This document shows positions 1 to 10,552 of a stretch of 64,000 bases of DNA, piece by piece. Location: positions 1 through 64,000 of the forward strand of contig JADANN010000143.1 in NCBI GenBank assembly GCA_018806985.1, written 5' to 3'. How positions within the stretch are numbered: the stretch's first letter is position 1; the number at the start of each line of letters is the position of its first letter. Made by a program: the position numbers and the translations under genes. The stretch comes from Angiostrongylus vasorum (Eukaryota > Nematoda > Chromadorea > Rhabditida > Metastrongylidae). A model generated the notes under the pieces. It saw nothing but the letters and a program-made list of their open reading frames with translations. It was not told the origin of the DNA and ran no database searches.

Positions 1-177
1 ATGTAGCAAAGTGGTATCGTAAAGCCAAATAGTAGAAATGCACCAGTTCAATGCTTCTCGTCTCATGCTTCACACATAAACACAGCTTTCCTGCGGCTGT
101 TTATAACAACCTAGAACTTGCCGTCTATTATAGGGCGAATTTAAGTTTGCGGTATAACACATGGACAGACCCAGCAG

Positions 178-461
178 GGGGTAGCACAGCGGTCGGAGGC
201 GCCCTGCAATACTCTCTATATCGATCTCTGCGCTCCGAGGCCACCAAGCTATCCATTCTTCTGGGCTCGGCAGATTGGTACCAGACTCATCTGGGAGGAT
301 GGCAGCACTGATTCAGCTCACCAGCTTGTCACCGCGAGTTGTTGTAAGGACCAGATACGCATTCAATCATCTCCAAACGATGCTTAATGAAGTCGAATGC
401 ATTGTGCATCCCTAAGTGATCGATAAATGCCGAGAGGTTTACGTTTTTATCCTTTTTGCAA
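178..461 (+). mobile_element. tRNA-headed SINE-like repeat, copy 1
   Basis: The head (TAGCACAGCGG at about 182) resembles a pol III A box. The body follows the order seen in the copies at 5678 and 25288: GGTCGGAGGC, a GGAGGATGGCAGCACTGA block, a GGCCAGATATGCATTC-like block (here GGACCAGATACGCATTC), and a tail around GCATCCCTAAG followed by TTTTATCC. It is the most diverged copy of this type. It lies outside the mirrored part of the window. tRNA-derived SINE is an inference from the A-box-like head and dispersed copies. Confidence 0.55.
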
Positions 462-485
462 CATGTGGAATACCTGCAGTTTTGA

Positions 486-620
486 CAAAAATACGAAATC
501 GCACTATTCTCAGTCTCTGAGGCGTTTTGGACGAATTTCAAAAATCCAAAAATGAAATGGAAAGACGTATGGCTCAATACCACACGTGATCTGGCACCTT
601 ATTTCAAAATGAATTTTTAA
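486..620 (+). mobile_element. Penelope-like element C-terminal fragment
   Basis: One open frame reads SEAFWTNFKNPKMKWKDVWL and then NTTRDLAPYF before a TAA at 618. This matches the tail of the GIY-YIG endonuclease domain of Penelope-like elements (EAFWI..KNPKMNR..ECL..TRDLAPY). Only about 45 codons remain, with no reverse transcriptase nearby. A conserved hairpin (794-828) follows about 175 bp downstream on the same strand, the same layout as in the copy at 3247-4266. This is a 5'-truncated relic. Confidence 0.7.
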
Positions 621-793
621 CCAGGGTTGGTCTCCCTCTTTATCCCGGGTGAATAACGTGCGAGCAGTTCCACTCGTGACAGTGCGGTGAGTAGTTTTTG
701 CTCAATATGGCGTTTATTTATGTGTTAAATCTTCATTTATACTTTTGTTTTTTTCCCCGACTTATTAAGTTATTGTTGTATAAAATAGCTCCA

Positions 794-828
794 GGCTCGG
801 CGGAAGGCAGAAATCGCTGAAACGTCAG
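794..828 (+). repeat. PLE-associated conserved hairpin motif (copy a)
   Basis: Degenerate copy of the GGCTCTGA / GGCG...CGCC / GAAACGTCAGC motif. Here GGC pairs with GCT around AGAAATC, followed by GAAACGTCAGC. It lies about 175 bp after a PLE stop codon, which ties the motif to PLE 3' terminal sequence. Confidence 0.55.
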
Positions 829-1340
829 CAAACGACCAGCAACAACGGGAAAAACAACAACAACGACAGCTATACCAACCTTGCATCAGCTCAAGAAGAC
901 TGGTTCATAAGAACATATGAATAAAGGTATCGGTTATTTATTGCCGAGGTTTTATAGAAAGTCGGTCTTTTGATTTGTATCGTAATAAAAACTAATAAGA
1001 GTCGCTAGTGGGAGGTGTCTAGAAGTAGTGGTCCAAGGAGTTTTGTGGCAGTTTTGAAGCGTCCGATTAACACTTTACATCGTCGATTAATTCTGAATGC
1101 TTATACGACGGAAAAGTCGGAAATGAAAAAAGATAGGCGTATTCATAACACTCGCCACACAGAATGATCTTTCAAATTTGCACGTCCACTCTTCATATAT
1201 TGTTTGGATTTCACCACCTTCGTAATATGTAGTGCTGCTCCGGCGTGTAATTGTTAATTTCGCGATTTTAATAAATTTCCTTGAACGGCGATGTTGATTA
1301 AACCTTGATTCCTGAGAGAGCTCTATTATAGTTTCCCCAG
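829..1340. other. No gene recognised
   Basis: AT-rich sequence with a short CAACAACAA-rich patch near 860-880. I see no open frame, repeat boundary or RNA feature that I can support. The first base visibly shared with the right arm is 1281. Confidence 0.5.
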
Positions 1341-1547
1341 ATCTTCACTACGGTGGGAGTAGCCGATTTTGGTGAATCAGAGAGAGCTTTTCCATAACAA
1401 ATCTGGCAGCAGTTCGTTGATGACGGAGAGATGAAAAAGCTTACTGAACCCGGGGGAGCTGTTTTTGAACCAAATAAACCAAATAGATTTTTGTATAGCT
1501 GTGCACCTCTTACCATGCGCTACATCCGTCCTCTAAATGAGTTCTAA
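1341..1547 (+). pseudogene. Decayed terminal exon of an unrecognised gene
   Basis: A CAG acceptor (TTTCCCCAG ending at 1340) opens a frame that reads IFTTVGVADFGESERAFP, a TAA at 1395-1397, then QIWQQFVDDGEMKKLTEP, GGAVFEPNKPNRFLYSCAP and TMRYIRPLNEF, with a TAA at 1545. The composition looks coding rather than random. The internal stop is present in both arms, so it is not a random error in one arm. The right copy (63736-63940) also has two one-base run differences that break the frame. I do not recognise the family. Confidence 0.4.
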
Positions 1548-2004
1548 GTGGTGTATTACGTTTAATGAAAAGAAAACAGTGCAACACACTATAGAATAGC
1601 AATAGCAGACGTTATGTTCCGTTTTTGAACGCTAATATGTTTTATAGTAATACCACGTTTACCTTTCTATTAACATCGTCATTGATGAAACAATGCTCAA
1701 TATTTTGTATTAAGCAGACACACTAATAACTTTGTTAGGATCGAAAGGCTGCTTCTGTCTTTGTATTCTCCTAATCTGCTTCTGGGCTCCATCTGAGAGC
1801 GAAGAAGACTACTGCCTTTCATGTTTCCATCGTCCTAGGGCTTGCAGAGCAATTCCTGACGTATTGAGATCGACACACGATTGCGTCAGAGTGTTAGTCC
1901 AAATTGACTCATTTGCAAGATTTTATTTTTAGGAGAAGGTCAATAAGGTATGACTCATCATCCATTCATATAGTTAAGAATTTGTTTATGTGATGTCTGT
2001 GTCG

Positions 2005-2013
2005 TATAAAAAG
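2005..2013 (+). promoter_or_regulatory. Possible TATA box
   Basis: TATAAAAAG lies 76 bp before the ATG at 2081, followed by a pyrimidine-rich initiator-like stretch around 2030. Matches of this kind occur by chance in AT-rich DNA. The right arm reads one A fewer (63271-63278). Confidence 0.3.
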
Positions 2014-2080
2014 AGCATTGCACTCATCGACTAGTCTTATCTCATTTCTCTGGGTTTTTGAGATAGGTTGAATTCCAGCA

Positions 2081-2281
2081 ATGGCAGAGGCGAACAATGA
2101 ACAGGAGCCGCAGGACCTAGTAAGGTGGAAAGAACATTTTCGTCTCTGTTTGAAAAAATCTCAATATCCGGAAATGGAACAAAACTTACAGTGTCATCTC
2201 TGTTACTTTTATTCCCTTACTTTCTCTTTTTTTCCGTGTTTCTACTTAAAAAGTGGGACAATTTTAGAGCAATGTTGGTGA
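2081..2281 (+). CDS. Possible first exon or short ORF, unrecognised
   Basis: ATG at 2081 opens a 66-codon frame starting MAEANNEQEPQDLVRWKEHF, hydrophilic and charged, then becoming Phe/Tyr/Leu-rich. A GTAAGG donor-like site at about 2120, inside the frame, could end a first exon after EPQDL. The case for a gene is the soluble-protein-like start plus the TATA-like box upstream; no homologue is recognised. The frame is open in both arms (right copy 63002-63202, with one run difference near its end). It could be fortuitous. Confidence 0.3.
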   Translation: MAEANNEQEPQDLVRWKEHFRLCLKKSQYPEMEQNLQCHLCYFYSLTFSFFPCFYLKSGTILEQCW

Positions 2282-2329
2282 GTGGCATATTCACTGAAAA
2301 TCAAGACGTACGGGGCTCGTAATCTGAAT

Positions 2330-3240
2330 TTTTGGACCCTCTCAATGAAGTTCATTGGAGCTAGTTGGTTGCCTTTACATTTCTTGCTTATTTGTGCTAT
2401 ACCCTATCATGCTACTTTGAGTCACCTATTGAACCCAATTAAGTATCATTACGTGCGTGCGTCGATAAATGTTACACGGTTGCAACATATAAAGCTATTT
2501 TCCAACCAGAATTTCACAGCTTGAATGGTTGTGTTACGCTCAATCTAAAGCAACCAGTAAAAACGTAAATTATAATTTATCAACGCTTGACCCGATTCCA
2601 GTAGATATGATCATCTCACTACTTCTTAAGTTCATTGCGGATGTAGAAATTGGTAAATTAGGATTGCAGTGGGAATCCTCCTCCCCTATCAAAAACGACA
2701 GTTCAACCATTGGTTCAAGAAAGTCAAGAATTAGAACAAGATGCTGACTGAGTACCTAAGAATGGTCTGGAAAATATTCCACAATACGGTGCCGTTTCAT
2801 ACTTATGACAGTATCAAGAATAACACCGTCCAGTAAATTTGTGCTCCTACTATCCTATTATCTTATGCTACACATTTAAGGTCGTTGGTAACAACGGCAT
2901 ATATGATCCATCACATTTCTTCAGCTACATGCAAAATACACATCGGACGGTAAAACTGGTAGGAAACTAGTGGCAGATTTTGACCGGCACTGTTGAAATG
3001 GTGCGAATCGGCTCGTGAACAACATTTTGCTTGTTCGGTGGATTGAAATTCCGATGTTCTGGAAACCGCAAATTCCTAAAATACACCGTCGGCATCGAAT
3101 TGGTCCTCCAAAGTTTTCTCAGGTAGTAGTTGACTAGATAGTGGGAGAAAGCGGTGCTCGATTACAGTGTTAGGTGTGTTAGGATTTAGCAACGCGACGT
3201 ACTGAACTTTTACAGCCTCATTTTTAACCTGTAAACCTAT
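2330..3240. other. No gene recognised
   Basis: AT-rich sequence with short open frames (for example 2529-2747) that show no recognisable family or splice context. It is mirrored at about 62040-62950. Confidence 0.4.
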
Positions 3241-3246
3241 CCAGAA

Positions 3247-4050
3247 ATGGCTATTTCACAAAGCAGTACCGAAAAGCCAAGTAACAAAAAATGTTGTGGT
3301 TCATTACCTCTGCTCTCACCCTTACACACCAAAAGAGCTTTTCTAAGAAACGTGTTTCGAACAATCACCAAGGTGTGCGCAGGAAGAGAGCAGAAAGGAG
3401 GAAACTTGAAATTGGTGGGACAAATAGCCATTTCGAATGGGTACGAAACCAGAGCTCCGTGTAAAAGGTGTAGAGAAAAAACCAGCCTTCCTAAACAAAA
3501 TCCTAGAGAGAGCAAGGTTCCGTCTAACTTGTTCACATCTTCGACAAGGTAAGCACATCTTCAAACAATGCTTATGAAGAGCTGGTCTGGAGAATTAAGC
3601 AGCGGCAATTGAAATATCTCTGAACACTCTAAGATGCCAACTAGACAGTTGTATAATTTACCCTAACCGTTGACACAGCGATTGCATGAGTTCAGGCTCA
3701 ACGTGGCTGATCACTTGTAATGCACGTGAGGTCAAATAAACCAGCAGAAATAAATAGACCACCCCTGCGTCCGTGTAAAAGAACATCTTGTCTGGTAGGT
3801 TTGATGTGAAGCCCAAGTACTTCACTAGGAGCGCATAGGGACGCAGAGAAATAACGGAGAATACTTTAAAGTAAAACTCACTTTCCTCGCACAGAAATCC
3901 AGGATAACAACGCGTAAAAACTCTAGAAGCGTTCTGGGTTGATTTCAAAAACCCAGAAGTGCACCACAAAGAGGAGTGTTTTGTGATCATGCGTCACTTG
4001 GCGCCATATCTCAGACTGATTCTACAATTTGAGATAGACACATTGCTCGT
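3247..4050 (+). mobile_element. Penelope-like element 3' fragment (linker plus GIY-YIG)
   Basis: The fragment covers the region after the PLE reverse transcriptase. It starts with TKRAFLRNVFRTITKVCAG, an IAISNGYETRAP stretch and LPKQNPRES (3325-3520), passes through several frameshifts with recognisable SDCMSSGSTWLITCN-like remains near 3680-3720, and ends in KTLEAFWVDFKNPEVHHKEE plus CFVIMRHLAPYLRL (about 3916-4020). PLE proteins have RT, linker, then GIY-YIG; here the RT is missing, so this is a 5'-truncated dead copy. The 3' flank carries the conserved hairpin at 4233. The right copy (61234-62031) is about 6 bases shorter, through run-length and single-base indels. Confidence 0.72.
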
Positions 4051-4232
4051 CCATGTTGGAGTCTGCGCGATTGGTCTCTACCAAATAACTGGAAGGATTA
4101 CACAGAAAAAGACAGCAGGTGTTTAAAAAAAACCTATCTATCATGAGAATGAAATATTGTGTAATAAGTTCTATCTGTTGAGGTTATGAAAGCATATGGC
4201 TGAGTAGATTGCATGTCGATTTCACCTTTCCA

Positions 4233-4266
4233 GGCTCCGAAGAAAGAGAAACCGCCGAACCGTCAG
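4233..4266 (+). repeat. PLE-associated conserved hairpin motif (copy b)
   Basis: Reads GGCTCCGAAGAA, AGAG, AAAC, CGCC, then GAACCGTCAG. It lies about 200 bp downstream of the last recognisable PLE codons on the same strand. The inner stem is weakened in this copy (AGAG against CGCC). Flanking blocks (TTCCAGTTATTT-like, GTAGATTGC, CACCTTTCCAGG) are shared with other copies, so the motif sits in a longer terminal repeat of about 400 bp. Confidence 0.65.
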
Positions 4267-4638
4267 TTACTTTAGTAAATGCTGTGATACCAAACCCGTG
4301 TTTGTTCATCAAGAAGGACAGTGATTTATCGAAGAGTGCCGAGTTTAGGGAGAAAGTCGGTCTTGGGATTGGCGTTTCCCATTGTTTGTTTCTAATCCAC
4401 GTTCAAATCAGCTTCAAGAGATCGTTTCTCAGGAAATCTAAATTAAAATGACCACTAATATAACTGTCATCGAAATTGCCGTCTTATTTTACGTGCAACT
4501 AGTATGTAAAGAAAAAAGTGTCTTTTTGCCGTAAAAATCCGATAATGCTAACTTTATCGAGTTAGCAATATCTTATGAAAGGTCCTTGCTTAAGTGGCAC
4601 AAGGTTGGTACTTTTTCGTTTCCAAATTCAATGGGCGG

Positions 4639-4667
4639 CATTTTGGCGATTTCGTCTTCCTCAGGAT
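4639..4667 (-). repeat. PLE-associated conserved hairpin motif (copy c)
   Basis: On the minus strand it reads GATCCTGAGGAAGACG, AAAT, CGCC, AAAATG. The flanking block (TTTTACGTGCAACTAGTATG, about 4490) resembles 14020-14050, which flanks copy e. This supports a shared terminal repeat. Confidence 0.6.
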
Positions 4668-4831
4668 CTTAGACGTGTTATACCACACGGCCTTTCATTA
4701 TTCACTTGATAGCAAGTCACGTAGTAATTCCCTACGACCGACTTCCTATTAACCTCGGCATTAGCCAAATAATTCTTCATATTCTTGTTGAGCAAACAAG
4801 AGGTGCTATTTTATTCTTCATTTACGAGCAA

Positions 4832-4867
4832 GTCGACGCTTCGGCGGACTTCGCCTTCCTCAGAGCC
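4832..4867 (-). repeat. PLE-associated conserved hairpin motif (copy d)
   Basis: On the minus strand: GGCTCTGAGGAA, stem GGCG, loop AAGTC, stem CGCC, then GAAGCGTCGAC. It is one of the best-preserved copies. It lies about 200 bp downstream of the PLE stop codon at 5071 (minus strand), again placing the motif in PLE 3' terminal DNA. Confidence 0.68.
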
Positions 4868-5070
4868 TGGAAAGGTCAAGTTGACCACAATCTACCCAGC
4901 CAAACAATACCATAACCAAACAAAGAAAATGCTAAAAGAAGATCTCAGGTACATTGAACACAGAAAAAGCTTCTTCGCACACTCACCAATTTCTGTGAGT
5001 CTTCCACTGAATACGTCACGTGGAGACCAACCGCACAGAGTTCATATGGAAGCGTAATGTGATTCTCACA

Positions 5071-5160
5071 TTAAAACAGCAGTCTTAAATACTGTCCAGT
5101 ATCACGCGTGATTATGAGGCATTTCTCCCTGCGGTTCACTTTCGCATTGTTATTTTTCAG
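5071..5160 (-). mobile_element. Penelope-like element C-terminus (minus strand)
   Basis: The minus-strand frame ends AKVNRREKCLIITRDTGQYL RLLF and stop, the typical end of a PLE GIY-YIG protein (PKMNRREECL..TRD...YL). It forms an inverted pair with the plus-strand end at 5216-5296. Only the terminal codons survive. Confidence 0.65.
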
Positions 5161-5215
5161 TGGTAGAAAAGACAAAACAGAAAACAAATCAGAAGTGAAA
5201 AACAAAGCAAATTCT

Positions 5216-5296
5216 CGGAAACCGAAAATGAGCCGCAGAGAAGAATACCTCATAAACCCCCGTGATACTGGACACTATTTAAGACTGCAGTTTTAG
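5216..5296 (+). mobile_element. Penelope-like element C-terminus (plus strand)
   Basis: The plus-strand frame reads RKPKMSRREEYLINPRDTG then HYLRLQF and stop. It is clearly homologous to the minus-strand end at 5071-5160, with about a quarter of residues changed. No hairpin motif was found in the roughly 370 bp downstream, unlike the other copies. Confidence 0.65.
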
Positions 5297-5312
5297 TGTG
5301 AGAGGCACATTA

Positions 5313-5677
5313 ATGCGAAAAGGAATACAAACATCTTCCTTTTTATGGAAAGACCAGCGTTTCTTCTCCTCCTTAGACGGACAACCGTGTGCTGTTCACA
5401 TACTATGAGCCACCAAACTCACTCATTTCACAAAACGACTCTGTGATTAGGCGAAATGCCACGTGCAATAATGAGCCATTCTTCTTTTCTAAAAACAGTA
5501 AGCCCGATTACTCATAGGGTATTAACAACACACACGTAAGCATAATCGTTTTAAGGATTTTATCGCTGGTCTTTTTCTTAACAAGTAGATTTCCAGACTG
5601 TTTTTTGAATGAAATTTTCGTCAAATTGGGAAGGATTAACTGAGTAATAAAAATAATGAAATAACCATCGAGTGGGC
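5313..5677. other. No gene recognised
   Basis: Sequence between the PLE pair and the next SINE. The frames seen here mostly cross into the SINE and carry no recognisable motif. Confidence 0.4.
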
Positions 5678-5950
5678 GCGTGTGGCGCAGTGGTCGGAGG
5701 CGCCTTGCACCGCACACGTGGAATCGATCCGCACGTCCATGGCCCACCAAGCCTTCCATTCCTCTGTGGTCGGCAGTTGGTAGCAGACTTGTCTGGGAGG
5801 ATAGCAGCACTGACTTGATACATCGGTGGACCACTGCGAGTCACTGTAAAGGCCAGATATGCATTCAACAACCTCCAAGCGATGCTTAATGAGGTCGAAT
5901 GCATGACGCATCCCTTAGGGATTGATTAACCAGAGGGCATTATCCTTTTA
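5678..5950 (+). mobile_element. tRNA-headed SINE-like repeat, copy 2
   Basis: The head TGTGGCGCAGTGG at 5681 fits the pol III A-box pattern TRGCNNAGYNGG; GGAATCGATCC at about 5722 is a weak B-box candidate. The body contains GGCCCACCAAGCCTTCCATT, GGAGGATAGCAGCACTGA, GGCCAGATATGCATTCAA and the end block GCATCCCTTAGGGATTGATT, followed by a TTATCCTTTTA end. It is very close to copy 3 (25288). Open frames across it are incidental. Confidence 0.65.
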
Positions 5951-6555
5951 TCTATGGAATGTAAAAAGACTTGATTGTAAACTTGAAGCAATCACATGGC
6001 GTTAATATTAATATAGCCGTCTGCGACACGTCCCGTCCGCAATTTCTGGTCAATTAACTACGTTGACGTTACAGTATCCTAAAAATCTTTCTGCCTATAG
6101 GAATCATTTTATTCCAGGCGTACGTTGGCTTTGCCCCTTCTATTTTTGCTTTTTGTGCTCATGTCGTCTTTGATTGATAGCATTTCCGTATGAAGTAGAT
6201 GAATGGATTTTGTGCAAGCTTCAGGGTTGCGCTTATTGTTGACAAATCTGGACAGACTGTACGATGAGTAGCGTTCAGCAGAGAGCCAATGTAATTTTTT
6301 TTAACAGTTCGGATTTCCGATTACTGTTTTGTCACGGTTGGTGTTGCGATTTACTAGAGTCTTTATAACAAAGGTGAAGAAGAACACCCTACTCTTTTGA
6401 CTTCGCGTCTTTTTTTACTCATAGCATTTCACCAACACTACAGTTGCTTCATCATCATAAGACTCGTCTGGTATCACCACTTAGGCCTATGCTGAAGCGT
6501 CGTCAGTGCAACATTTTGTTTTACTGGTGAGCTTACAAAGATATTAATGTAATGT
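5951..6555. other. No gene recognised
   Basis: No motif or open frame that I can support. The sequence leads into the duplicated gene-fragment block that starts near 6560. Confidence 0.4.
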
Positions 6556-6559
6556 CTTG

Positions 6560-9210
6560 TGATTCCCGAAACCGCCACAAAGGCACGTGGGGATCGTGAT
6601 CACGCGGATCCCTCGGGTCTATCTGACCACAAAGGTTCCTCATCGACGGTATTAAATTGTTTTCTTATTTCTTGTGTATTTTAAGGTGCTTTCATTCCCT
6701 GATTTAAGGTTGTGCATGGATTTTCTTAGCAATATCTATTTTTTACTTTGTAGCATTTGTGCGAGCACGTAGATGATATCAAGGAACTCTTTCAGGTGAA
6801 GTGCATTTTCTTTGTGTTTTTATACTGAGAACAAGTGATACAAAGTTCCGTTAGTTCACGTCGTTGCGTTCGAGTTGAAAAAGTTAGCCCAGAATTAGAA
6901 GAAGTACTGTCGGGATCGTTCGCTGACATGTTTCCTCCTTCATATTTCGGTGGAGCAGCTTTCTAAAACAAGTGTTTGTAGAGCGTATATCAAGATCAGT
7001 TACACCGAGAAATGCTGATCGTGACCATGAGGATTCTGCGAGTGTTTCTGAGAAGATACCAACCTTATTAAATTACTTTTTTGCTTTCCTTATGCTTTAG
7101 GTGCTCGCATTCTCAGATGTAGAGTTGTACATGGATTCTTTTTTTAGCAATATCTATTATTTACTTTGTAGAGTTTCGTCGAAACCGTGGATAGAGTGGA
7201 GCGACTGTCGAGGAAGATATCAGGTGAGGGGCATTTTATTTGTGCTTTTATATTTAGAACAAGGAATACCAGTTTCTGTTGGTGTTCCTCGTTATTCTTG
7301 AGTCTGAAAAAAGGTTTACCGTAGAATTAAAATGAGTATTGTCAGAGATGGCCACTGAAATGGAGGTTCTTGATGAAAAGAACCGTGAGGCGCTCTTATT
7401 GGAAGAAACTAATCTGTGAGTTATTTCCTTTCCGTTTCATCACCATCCTAGTCTTGCTTTTTCCCTTGTGATCTCTAACTGCTTTTGTTTTGTGAAAAGG
7501 AATGTTCCGAAACTCTCATTTTCTAGAAAAGAATGTCCTGAAGTGGTCCACAACAACCCGCAGGGACAGAAGCAGAAGAAATAATGGAAATCTACTTGAC
7601 GATTTGTCGTGCCGTGATATCTCAATGATACATACCAACTTCAAAGTTCGTTTTAAGAGTGATGCTGCGTAATCACGTGCCGGTTGCTTGTGTTCCGACC
7701 TCAGGTTTTGGAATAATAAATGTTATTAGTAATTGGATGCTTTCACTGGGTGAATTATTTTTCGTACATTAGGGACATCTCTTGTTGTCGAATATCTGAC
7801 GAACGTTTTGCTTGAAATTTTGTTAAATTTCTGTTATTAGATTCCAACACAGTTGCAAGGGTAACATAGACAGGTGTATTAGCTGATATTCTGTTGGCGT
7901 ATTCTCTAAAAGATATTGGACTTCTCTTCTTCGGTCGTCTCCCTCAAGCAAAGAGTCTCAAACCTATTGGGCGCCATGTTCTAAGTTCCTGTAAAGTGAT
8001 AAAGCGGTAACTAAGCGTAGCCATCTTCTCTCAGATTCAGTGTCTAGCGAAACTCATTCTCTCAGCGAACACTGGAAGCATTATGCTTTTCGAGCTGTGT
8101 ACACATTAAGCTGTTTTTTGGCAAAGTTATGTGATTAGGCAGACCACCATGCTTTATCGTTGAAGGTTTCTTGTATCCCGGGTTGCTTGTTGGCTAGTAG
8201 TAGACTTGGGGGTTTAGTTGTTCCTCACACCTACTACTCAGTCTCCTGACTCCACTTGCAGAAAAAATCAACCGCGTCTTCTACAGTCCCACTGTTTTAT
8301 CATTGTCGGTGTGCAATATTATTCAAAGAAGGTGGTTATCATTTAATACACGGATCGCAGCAATGATAGTGACAAGATCGGGTGTCTTATTCTTAATAAG
8401 CAACAATTGTTGTAGACAACTGGAAAAGGTGAGAACGCTTTTTCTATCTAGTTTGCAGTTTATAAAGTTGATTGCACCCGTCCTGATCTTATTTCAACCT
8501 TGTGGAAGGATTTGGTACGGTAACCAGTGATGCTGGCACTACTTGACAAAAAACGTCTTGAACAAGCAGTCTTTTTTCAGGTCGTTTATACGTATCGACA
8601 CGAAATTTACGAACTTTTTAGTTTGCTCTCGGGTTTCTGTTTTCTAGATGGAAGTAGTTTCTGCATATATTTCCTTCCGTTCTAGTTCCACATAGTGAAC
8701 TGGTGGTTCTGGTGTCCTACATCGGTGTTTCTGGAATCACACTCAATAGGCGAGCAACTTAGCCTCGCTAAGTCCGAGCGCGACTTGCAACAGTGAGGTG
8801 ACGCTTTTGTGGTCCACATTCGCACGTTGAACTTGACACGAACTTGAAGATTGGCTTGACGTTGCCGAAAACTCATTTGTTTTTGCTCTACTCCATTAAA
8901 GCAGTGTGTTCGTGCTTGTGTGTTTTACTGTTTAAGACAACGATTTTTTAAAAAGGTTGATGAACCAACGTTACGAGAATGTGTCGTAATTGAAGCGAAA
9001 CTTTGCATTTTCAAAATACCCCGAAAAGCTGTGCTGACGAATACCGGTGTGCAAAAGTGGTTGGAGTCCTTCTCTTTGACTACACAATGGTCACAATGAT
9101 AAATGGTTGTCAGGAGTTGTCACAATGATACACCTGCTGGCAAGACAATACAATATTATTTCTTGGTCTGACTAGCGGTGTAGAGTTTTTCTCTTGAGAA
9201 ACTCTGCTTG
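6560..9210 (+). pseudogene. Duplicated multi-exon gene fragment, block A
   Basis: Exon-like pieces with plausible splice sites: 6754-6795 (HLCEHVDDIKELFQ, donor GTGAAG); 7172-7223 after TTTGTAG (SFVETVDRVERLSRKIS, donor GTGAGG); about 7340-7415 (LSEMATEMEVLDEKNREALL LEETNL, donor GTGAGT); 7500-7584 (NVPKLSFSRKECPEVV, then stop). The residues suggest a helical, possibly coiled-coil protein. The first two exons are themselves a local duplication (6640-6900 against 7080-7330). Parts of 7990-9070 reappear in block B at 10860-11510. I do not recognise the protein. It is either a decayed gene or rapidly evolving exons. Confidence 0.4.
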
Positions 9211-9599
9211 TGACTTCGATTTCCTGTAATTTCAGATACTGCCACGAAGGGCATATGGAGATCGAGATCACACGGATCCTCCTGGTCTATCTGACATTGA
9301 CGGTATTAAATAGTTCTTTATTTCCTGTATACTCATAGGTTCTCGTTATCCCAGAGTTAAAGCTTGTACGTGGATTTTCTCAGGAATGTCTATAAATTAC
9401 ATTGTGTTCTTCCGGGAATACGGTGGAAGGACTCCAGGGACTGTTGAGGCGTATCGAGAAGGTGATTTCAGGTAAAGTACATACTATTTGCGTTTGTGTA
9501 TTGAGAGCAAGTAATACAAAAATTCTCATAGTTTCCGTGGTTAATTTCGATTTAGAAAAAGTAACCGCAGGATCGAAAGAAGCATTATCACAGCTATTT

Positions 9600-10272
9600 G
9601 CTCGCATTCGCAGGACTCGAAACAAATTTCTCCGAATGCCCCCAGATATGTTTATTTAGGTCGGGAAATCAACATGTTGAACGACTTAGCCCAGAGTTGA
9701 GCAGAAGGAGAGGAGCGGCTTTGGGAACAAAGAACACCCGACTCCGTGCCCACCTTTTCGACTCAACGGTATTTCTTGCGTTAACGTATGCGTTGGAAAC
9801 CTGGTCGCTGCGTTATCAGGATGAAAGATCACTCAGCGTTATTGAACGCGCAGTCGAAACGACGATGCTAGGAGTATCCCGTTTCACACAAGTAAAGGAT
9901 GGGATCCGAAGCTCCGACCTGCGTCAACGACGAAAAATCAAAGATGCCGTTCTGTACGCCAAGCAGTCGAAGATAAGGTGGGCCGGACACGTAATGCGTA
10001 TAAATGACAACGGATGGACAAGAGCCGTTAGTGACTAGATTCCTCGGGATGCTAAATGAACTGCAGAAAGACCACCGACTCGATGGTCAGAGTTCTACAC
10101 GAAAAGCCTAAAGGAAAGACATGATGCTGGACGAGTCCCTAGAGCGAGCAGAACCCACTGGGCTACTCTTGCACGCGACATGGAGAAATGGAGGATTTAC
10201 TGGCGCCCGCTCAAGTCACTCGAGGATCAACGCGGCTACATGTGGCAGGTGATACAGGTAAGTCGCTCGCAT
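9600..10272 (+). mobile_element. 5'-truncated RTE retrotransposon with target-site duplication
   Basis: The element proper is 9608-10264. It encodes the last third of the RTE protein: ETNFSECPQICLFRSGNQHV, ETWSLRYQDERSLSVIERAV, WAGHVMRINDNGWTRAVSD, then a stop at 10036 and, in a shifted frame, RPPTRWSEFYTKSLKERHD and THWATLARDMEKWRIYWRP. The 3' tail is GGTGATACAGGTAAGTC. GCTCGCAT occurs directly before (9600-9607) and directly after (10265-10272), an 8-bp target-site duplication. The insertion lies inside an exon-like part of block B. Endonuclease and reverse transcriptase cores are absent. Confidence 0.8.
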
Positions 10273-10552
10273 AGGGGCCTCCCTTAATGAAAGGAAATAG
10301 TCCGTGAATTTTTTTCCTTTCCGTTTAGCACCTTTTTAGTCTTGCTTGTTTGTCACCTCCATCTGCTTTTATATTCTAAAGAGGAATGTCCCTGAAGCCG
10401 TCTGTTTAGAAGAGGACCCTCAGTATACAGTTTACAGGAGTGAAGCGTTTTTCTGAGAAAGTGCCACCTCACTTTGTATATATTAGTTTGGTGAAAACAT
10501 TTCCTTACATTCTTGCTTTCTTACCTTTTTTCGAAAGGTCATTCATTTTCAG

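Larger units (their letters stand above)
5054..5312. repeat. Inverted pair of PLE 3' ends
   Basis: About 85 bp at 5054-5140 and 5225-5312 are imperfect inverted repeats, both containing the PLE C-terminal codons and the following CAGTCTTAAATA-type block. The roughly 85 bp between them include the polar Lys/Asn-rich stretch. The two ends point away from each other. Confidence 0.7.

Noticed and set aside
1732..1932. 66-codon ORF with a hydrophobic Cys-rich start like a secreted peptide
   Set aside because: No ATG at the start (TTG), no splice or promoter support; hydrophobic start fits AT-rich chance sequence.
5681..5760. tRNA gene suggested by TGGCGCAGTGG
   Set aside because: Only an A-box match; no cloverleaf can be drawn and the segment is a dispersed repeat.
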